Source of the DNA: Plumapathes pennacea
Taxonomy: Eukaryota; Cnidaria; Anthozoa; Antipatharia; Myriopathidae
Assembly: GCA_964036295.1 (NCBI GenBank)
Contig: OZ038463.1
Span: forward strand, 34,549,295-34,613,294
DNA length: 64,000 nt
Direction of reading: 5' to 3'
How positions within the stretch are numbered: the stretch's first letter is position 1; the number at the start of each line of letters is the position of its first letter. The notes beneath the pieces are model-generated. The model was not told where the DNA came from, ran no database searches, and worked only from the letters and a program-made list of their open reading frames with translations. Positions 57,179-64,000 of this stretch are shown in pieces. The translations under genes were made by a program, and so were the position numbers.

Positions 57179-60100
57179 TTTTGTAGTGATTGGCTTTTTT
57201 CCAAGATTGATATACGCTTCAATCTTGCATATCAGCTTATTTTGGTAGGATAAAAAGTTGTCAAGTTTAATACTCGGCGACGGACGGTTACTTTAAATTT
57301 GCGCAATAGTTTAGTGTATCAGCCCATTTGTCGAAGAAAAAATTACAAACTTTGAAGAGACTCAAAAAATACAGCAAAACAGCCCCAAAGCTCAGTGAAT
57401 TCTTGATATCCGACTTTCACAAAGCAGCTCAGCAGGCTGGCGTTTGCCCCACGGTAAACATTCTCACCCCAAGGATCGAGGCGCTTGCGTGCTGTTTTGC
57501 TTACACATTTGTTCGCCGCAGTTAATTGGATTAAAACAGCTTGGTTAGCAACGGGTACTTACGGCTCAACCCGGCTGCGGCTCGTGACCACTGACAGCCC
57601 TGAGCGACTTCAGCTTGTCGAAATATTTCTATCGTTTGATTATAGTTGCTTTGCTTTGCATAGTTTTCGCCAGCAATGAAAAATGCTGTAGAGAACTAGA
57701 AGAAGAAGAATTCGAAAATGAATTTGACCAAAACCGCAAGTAATGTCAGCAAATTATCAGATTTCACTTAAACTTATTCGACTTGAAACTCAGCCAAAAG
57801 AAGAAAGGCGTGTTTTCTTTAAGCACGTATTTAGTTTGAATGCAGCCCAGGCTGGAGTATCATGGCCTCTGGTGCATTAGTGTAGATGTTGAGCATAAAC
57901 TGTGCATGACATGAGTAATGAAATCACGGATAGACTCATTTTTCAGTGCGACTCCTGAAGGTCTCCTTCCGGTTCAAAGATTTGGCACTCGGTGAAGGAT
58001 TTTAAATTCTCCCAATTCGAGCGTCTAAGTTTATAATTTTCACCCTCTGCCGCCTTGTAAATGAGAGTTTTCAAAACTGAGACTAAATCGAATACGCGGT
58101 TCAGCAAAAGTGGAGGCCCGCGGAAACGGATGCGAACTTCCACATACCTAAAATTGAGCAATTTTTACGATGTAGCCTTGAGCCACTTCTATTAAATACC
58201 CACTCCCGCAAAAGTACTTTTTACAAATTCGCGAGCTTACAGCTGCCTTGCTGCTTTGATTGTGTCTACTGCTTCGAAGAAGCTGTAGACACTATGTCAG
58301 CGGTTTCTAAATGTTATGTAATGTAATGTAATGTAATGTAATGTAATACTTGGGTTCACACTAGTTTTTCGCCTTCGGCGGTTTTAAAAAATTGCATTGA
58401 GGGACTACACATGGAGGCAAAATAACCACAAGGCCCGAGTTTTTAAAACGTCATTACATTTCTTTAGTTCAGCCCTTCTTACCGACCATTCAAATTACCA
58501 AACAACTTGGGGTTGGGGGGGGGGGGGGGGGGGGTTGGGGGAGGGGTGAGTAGCGGGGAAGCGTAGGGTGTCATTTTCAAGCATTTTAGTCTGAAATAGA
58601 CGAATCGACGTATACGGAATGGACGAGTAACGAGTAAACACCTGGTAACACATTCGTATAAAGCAGAACCGAGGGACTGGAACGGTTTCGCAAAATACCA
58701 ATTTGCGAAACGAACGGTTTCGTTTCGTTCGTTTCGTTTCGTTTCGCAAAATACCATAAGCGTATTAAAAAATATGATCAGCGTATTAAAAAATATACGG
58801 ATTCGACCGTCCACACGACACCGTATTCACAGCGTATTTTAAAAAAATCCACTCTGGGAAGCGTTTTTAAAAAGTTGCGGATTCATCAACCGTATTCACC
58901 GGATACGTGTGGACGGGAGGCCAATCCGCAACGAAAAAGTTGCGGATTCAAAAATATCCGGATACGTGTGGACGGGGCCTCATACTCTCACCGGAAGCTA
59001 AACTAGACGGATGCCAAATGGATTTGACTACTTCCCTTACGAAAATTGCTAGCCCGACTGAACAAGAAACGGGCCTGACTCTGCCATAATCAGATTTTTA
59101 CGGCGAGATTTCAGCAAGACAAAGCGAGACAGAGATTTTGTCTCGCCGCAGTGCGCAAGCGTGACATTTGTCTCGCTGCGTTATTGGCGAAAACACGGCC
59201 AGACTGAACGAGACACAAAGAGACATATTTTTCTGCTTGAGCGTGTTATTTACCAGGCTCGGTTATCGGCGAGAATGAACGAGACATAGCGGGATAAATT
59301 TCGCTTTTGGGGTGGATCAAGTTTAATCGGTTGAAGGCTGAACGAGAAGCAGTAAGACAAATCGGTCAATCCTAAACGCTGGTTTGGACTATCACTGAGC
59401 GTGTTTTAGATATAAAGCATGACTTATCTGATGTCACTAGCACAGCAATATTCTTGTACTGTAATCTTCCTTTTCATTTAAAGTACTGAGCTGTGCAATG
59501 TACACAACCGCTTCTGCTTCTGAGACAAACTTATAACATGAGTACGCATCTTCCGGTGCGGCAAGGTTTGCACGCAATGTCTGTTCACGTAAATTAACCC
59601 AACCAATCCACACGTAAACGCAGCATATTGTTTTAGAACAGTTTTACAATTTATTACGAAACGTTTAGAGGAACCATAGCGTGAGGAAACGAAGATTCGT
59701 GTTCTCTTAGACGACACTTTTCGTCGCGTGCACCCTGAGTGAGCTTCCTGATTGGCTACATCAGCGCTGTAAACATCTCATATCACTGGCGCTAAGTGGT
59801 TTATCAACGACTTCGGAGAAGACTCTTGTTTCCATACGTCAAACCGCCCTTGGACGTCAGTGAACTGGGAACTAGTCTGAGTCTCGGCTGAAGGATCGCT
59901 GACGTTGTTCCGAAGTGTTTACGAGCACAGCAACATGCATAAACATGTCTTTTGATCCAGAGCGAGAATGATGGAAACATTTATTGCCTGATACATTGGG
60001 GAGATCTCTCCAAAGCCAAGAATTGTCCTCTTTTATTTGTTTTCGGGTCCAACAACTCCGCTTCAACTGTGGAGGGCAGTTCGGGATATGGAAACGAAGT

Positions 60101-60430
60101 TATTCGGGCCCGACCGTTCTTGTTTCCATCAGCCAGACCGCCCTCTGGTACGGGGGTAAGAACTAAAGTTTGGAAGGTAAGATAACATTACTTCTGCCAC
60201 AATGATGAATTCTTTTGTGAATTCAACCATAAAATCTTTATTGTGATAAATGCAGTGTACAATACAAAGCTAACAAAAAGCCAAATTATTATCTAACATT
60301 TATAATCAATCATTATCAGAACATTATTGCGACCTCTGTCCATCCATATCAGGCATTGGACTTAAAATGAATTGATGTCCACTTATAGCACAGCTGATGC
60401 TGATCATTTAAAGATTCTTTCAGCTGGAAG
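57179..60430. other. No gene recognised; several repeat fragments
   Basis: 57398-57455 matches 41480-41535 and reads FLISDFHKAAQQAGVCPT in one frame, perhaps a fragment of a mobile-element protein. 58197-58262 is repeat D. 58258-58352 is repeat C with (TGTAA)n. 58514-58534 is poly-G. 58790-58985 has inverted and direct copies of ATACGTGTGGACGG and GTTGCGGATTCA. 59100-59300 has repeated GAGACA/TCTCGCC motifs, some returning inverted near 61660-61710. Confidence 0.45.
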
Positions 60431-61043
60431 TTATAAGTTACACATATTTCTATTGTGTAGGCCGCCTGCATGTTTCATTACATTTTGATAACAATGCTTC
60501 TCTCTCTGTTTCTTCTGCAGGCTTTTCGTGCTGGCCAGTGGGAATGGGGAAAGGTGACCCCTTTCCAAACAGGCCAACAGATGGGGCCGCAGCTGGCTGG
60601 GGCTGTAGCATGTGGCTGTGGGGTCTTGGCCATGCAGCAAACTTGTCGCAAATGCAATTGCAAATGGGCCACAGTCGATGCTGTTATTCTGCTGTTGCAC
60701 AGGCTAAACTCTGATTGTTAGCTCAGGACCACAGCCATGGAGAATATTTTGCAACTGTTTCTGGACAAATTCTTTGACTCAGCCATGGAACAAACTGTCA
60801 AAGTAATTGACGCATCCATTGCTGCAGCCAATGTTGGATGTGCAAACCCAGTGGGCACCCCCATCGTGTAGTACCTGACGGTACAAATTCTCCAGTGGCA
60901 ATGGAGAAACTTAGAGATTGTCCCAGGACTGTATCTTGCAATCCTTCAAGATGAGGTGCTTGTGCCTTGAGGGTGTTCTGTGCCACATTCATTGAAATGT
61001 CAGTCAACATTTTATTGTTTTTGAGGAGTCTAATCTCATTCAA
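60431..61043 (-). pseudogene. Decayed Ulp1/C48-type cysteine protease, transposon-linked type
   Basis: Read on the minus strand: LLKNNKMLTDISMNVAQNTL, LEGLQDTVLGQSLSF, then one frame over QVLHDGGAHWVCTSNIGC, YFDSLFHG, and after two stops QQQNNSIDCGPFAIAFATSL. The His of GAHW, Asp of YFDSL and Cys of DCGPF are in the order of the C48 catalytic triad. Such proteases are carried by several eukaryotic transposons and occur in many copies in cnidarian genomes. A frameshift after GEFVP plus TGA and TAG stops make it inactive. Confidence 0.75.
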
Positions 61044-61919
61044 TGACGTAATAATAATTATTGATTAGCGTCAAAGCGAGGTCAGACAAAGGTTTGAACG
61101 AAGCAACAATTGTACGTAACTGCGTTCACGAAAATGAAATTTGAAAACTGGAAAACTTGACACAGAACGGTCTCGCGAAGCTCGTCTTCAAAAGAGAAGG
61201 GAACTAGCACGGGCAAGGCGAAATCATGAAACGATCGAACAGCGCCAAATACGTCTAGGGAAAAGACGACAAGCATATGTCGCGCCGCGTCGGGTGTGAA
61301 TCGGATTGAAGGAATGACCGGGATCTAATTTTGTCGCGTTGTCGCATGTAGTTACAGCGTGTCGTGGCGCATCCAGTGTGAAATGGCCTTAAGATATCAA
61401 TATGTAATTAAATTGCAATTTTGAATCAACTCTGCTGTGTCGTTGGTTATGTGAACGCGTCGCATGTGAACTCCATTTGTTTACCAGCGATACATAAGTC
61501 AAATGACAGGCAATAATCTCGCAGAAAAAGTGAGTCCAATGAAGGGCGATAATCTCGCCAGAAACAAGCCATCCATATGTCACGGCCAGTCAAATGTCTC
61601 ACTAGATTCTCGTTCGGTTTTTGCCCATTTATTATCGCTCTTGTCAGCCTGATTATTGCTGAGCTACGTCTCGCTCGTGTCTCGCTCATTTTCGCCGTGT
61701 CTCGGTCATAATTTTCGTACGGGTTGGTGGATACTGTCGTGTTACTGCTCGAGGTCAAAGAGTAGTAACTAAAGCGTGGGCTTCCAAACGTTTTAATGTG
61801 AATTTTTACTACACACGATTGTAAACACAACAGATCCGATACCCACGTGGTCTCTCTCGTTGAACGCTACTGCGCATACTCCGTAGGACTCGGAATCTTG
61901 TTAGTAATTGGTTAGTGCC
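61044..61919. other. Dispersed repeat A (inverted copy) and spacer
   Basis: 61080-61285 is repeat A in reverse orientation to 13480 and 44815. On the plus strand it reads LQKRRELARARRNHETIEQR, a basic transposon-protein-like stretch. The rest shows no gene. Confidence 0.6.
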
Positions 61920-62840
61920 TAAGCCTTATCGTTACAGATACCGCTACGGGATTCCAAATAACTCTGTCGCCACTAATTATTTAGTCCCGATGGAACTTTC
62001 TGTGACAACACGAAATACTTTGAGAAGATACCAGACCGAAAACGGACACCAAAGCTACGATGACTGTTTAGCCGTAAACATTTTACACTGTAATGACATA
62101 TGTTGCCTCTTACATACTGTAGCTATTTTGTACAGTTTTTTCGCCGAAAATATATCCTTTTGTGTGACGAAATATCTATCCGCGTAACTCAAGACTCAAC
62201 CAACGCGGCTTTGTGAGTATATTACATGTATCATGCTGTGAGCCTGTGCGGTCAAAATGCTTCGGGCTTATCGTAGAGTGCCTGTTGAAATGTTTCTGCA
62301 ATTCGATCATGTAGCCTATGTTTTGCAATGGTAACTGTATGCTAGAAATAAAAAACACACCGAAATAGCCCTAAGCATTGGGTTTGTTAGTCACAAATGG
62401 ACTGAACACGCTGTGAACAAAACCGCGAGAATATTGTAAACAACTCTCGTGTTACATTCCTCGCTTTCAATTTTATATTTGCCACAGAGCGCGAATACTC
62501 GAAAGCCTAATAGAAGAAACGCATTCAGTAAAAAAGAAAACAGATAAGTACCGGAGCGACGGCTGAATTAATCGTGGCCTCTGATTAGAAATAAGAAATA
62601 ATTAGTGTTCGAAATCGACTGTGCATAAATACAGAAAGTGTCGCAAGTCACGCACAGGGTCTTGTGCTGGCTGACCCTTTGACCCCTAAGCTCAAATGCA
62701 GAGTCTCTTAACCTTGAAGCAAATGTATGAGTGTTGTATGAAAATTTATAATTTAATCAGGTTTTATGTGAGCGAAGTCTCAAAAACCAAGTTCTTTATG
62801 CTGTATAATATTTTTCTGGTGAGACTGAAACCCGGTGAGG
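61920..62840 (+). repeat. Dispersed repeat R, copy with the empty Harbinger site
   Basis: Runs parallel to 36970-37318 plus 38166-38745, with an extra ~90 bp near 62110-62260. At 62397-62420, GGACTGAACACGCTGTGAAC shows the uninterrupted target of the 844-bp element. Confidence 0.8.
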
Positions 62841-62999
62841 TATTCCGATATATGTGCCATATAGGTATGTGCCGTGTACATTTTTGAAGTTAGGTCTGAA
62901 ATAGCGAATAGAAAATCAGATATTTTGGTCTGAAATAGGCTAAGGGTTTTCAGGACCGGGCGGCACACCCACCCAAAATTATGATGGGTCCCCTCCGTA
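62841..62999. other. Decayed spacer related to 12042-12200
   Basis: GGTCTGAAATAG repeats and CCGGGCGGCACACCCACCC are similar in reverse to 12060-12200. No gene. Confidence 0.4.
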
Positions 63000-63150
63000 G
63001 CGTTTCCATTTGGACGAGTGGTTTGATGCTACTCTTGCTTAAAATTTGTGTTTATATGGGAGCCATGTAAATGTTGGCAAAGGCTACTGCCATTTTTGTG
63101 CCCATAGCGGTTCCATGTGTCTGTAGGTAATTCTTTTTAATGAACTGGAA
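63000..63150 (-). pseudogene. Second Penelope-like RT fragment
   Basis: CTACTCTTGCTTAAAATTTG, GCCATGTAAATGTTGGCAA and GGTTCCATGTGTCTGTAGGT are nearly identical to 18535-18670. The minus strand reads the GTAMGTKMA/ANIYMA region of the RT. Only ~150 bp are present. Confidence 0.75.
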
Positions 63151-63537
63151 TGAATTTCTTGAGAAACCATTGGAGGGGCGTTTGGTTTTGCTAGTTTCGT
63201 CATGATGGCACTGGGCACAGGCTCCCCAATCTTACTGTATGACTTGAAAAAAAAAAATTTCAAATTAAAGAAATACTTCAACTATGTTGTTCCTTGCATG
63301 TGTGGTTTTATTCCTTGTGTATCATTTCTGGGCAGTTTCAAGCCGTTTTGAGCGATTATCATCTGATGCCGATTCAGTCTGTATATAAAATGACAAGGCA
63401 GTACACAACCGAAACGACCGTTGAACTTACGAAGTCAAAAAATCCCCCTAATTCTGCTTCATTCACCTTTAGTCTCATCGATAGCGATCACCGAGGGTTG
63501 GACTCATCGAAAGCTCACTCCCTTGCCTTCTTTTTTC
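63151..63537. other. No supported gene
   Basis: Possibly remaining Penelope 3' sequence. An 86-codon plus frame (63294-63554) reaches into repeat F and shows no domain. Confidence 0.4.
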
Positions 63538-64000
63538 CAGTCTCAAAACGATGATGAAAGTTAAACATTATTAGTACGCAAGTTGATCCGCCGATACCCC
63601 ACCCCACCCCTCTCCTCCCTAAACATTCAGCAGACCTCAGCTCTCCATCTGCAATCTGTCACGTGACTTCATCATTGTGGCTTTGGAAACGGTTCTGCCA
63701 GTTCATCTGACTCTACAGTGTTCCAGGAAAATTAGGCGCTATGTGACGTCAAAAAGACTCTGCTTCTCATACAGGGGACTTCAAGGCAAGGCGTGAGGTA
63801 AGATCGGTCCTACCTTTCTGGGCCTTCTCTCTACATCTCTGGAGCATAGACGATGTTTACATATTTTCTCTGAAAAGATATAAGGTAAAAATGATTTATA
63901 TAATACACACAATCGGCACTTTACCGTTTGGTTCTCTTATACGTGCAAATTGAAATACTATCACTGTACTTTGCCCGACAACAAATTGAGTGATACAGTC
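63538..64000 (+). repeat. Dispersed repeat F, copy 2
   Basis: CCAGTCTCAAAACGATGATG, CCCCACCCCACCCC, CAGTTCATCTGACTCTACAG and GTGACGTCAAAAAGACTCTG match 35443-35935. The copy continues past the window edge. Confidence 0.8.

Overview
The window looks like nuclear DNA of a cnidarian, most likely an anthozoan such as a stony coral. This is an inference from four things seen: AT-rich DNA with small phase-consistent exons, an Ig-type receptor tyrosine kinase (RTK), a P2X7-tail-like zinc domain gene of the kind that is multicopy in cnidarians, and a very dense mix of Penelope-like, THAP-transposase, Harbinger-like and hAT-like elements. There is no bacterial gene organisation. Most open frames here are accidental.

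Layout. 1-12041 is a tandem array of a ~990-bp monomer (12 units, continuing past the left edge). It has a visible two-monomer higher-order pattern, and its last two complete units are longer because a short inverted-repeat element sits in them. 12501-13474 is a foldback element whose ends are arrays of a 10-bp repeat. 15248-16603 (minus) is a small Ig gene with signal-peptide, Ig and Ig exons whose first Ig exon is frame-broken. 18434-23898 (minus) is one Penelope-like reverse transcriptase cut into three pieces by two later insertions. One of these (22067-23465) is flanked by a 4-bp duplication, CCGG. 25532-26913 is an inverted-repeat block holding a clean Harbinger-type MITE with TAA duplications. 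29745-30399 (plus) is the 3' end of an unrecognised gene. 33938-35292 (plus) encodes a small IQ-motif protein or its last exon. 36259-41705 is bounded by inverted, 10-bp-repeat-rich ends. Inside it, a dispersed repeat carries a Harbinger-like insertion whose empty site is still present in another copy at 62409.

The main gene is the RTK at 41833-52205 (minus). Eleven exons join in phase to 521 codons: signal peptide, one Ig domain, a transmembrane segment, a juxtamembrane region and a complete tyrosine kinase domain with all catalytic motifs. The last C-tail exon was not found. The Ig gene 25 kb further on the same strand has the same signal-peptide/phase-1 Ig design and may be a decayed relative. 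Upstream of the RTK are perfect hairpins (52504-52625), a decayed THAP-domain transposase (52887-55050, plus), a P2X7-tail-like gene cut short by an inverted copy of its own first exon (55213-55757, minus), a decayed Ulp1/C48 protease (60431-61043, minus) and further dispersed repeats up to the right edge.

I found no rRNA, no complete tRNA and no CRISPR. The strongest observations are the RTK gene model, the nested Penelope locus, the Harbinger insertion with its empty site, the hAT-like insertion (8-bp duplication) inside a ~1.3-kb palindrome, and the dimeric satellite array.
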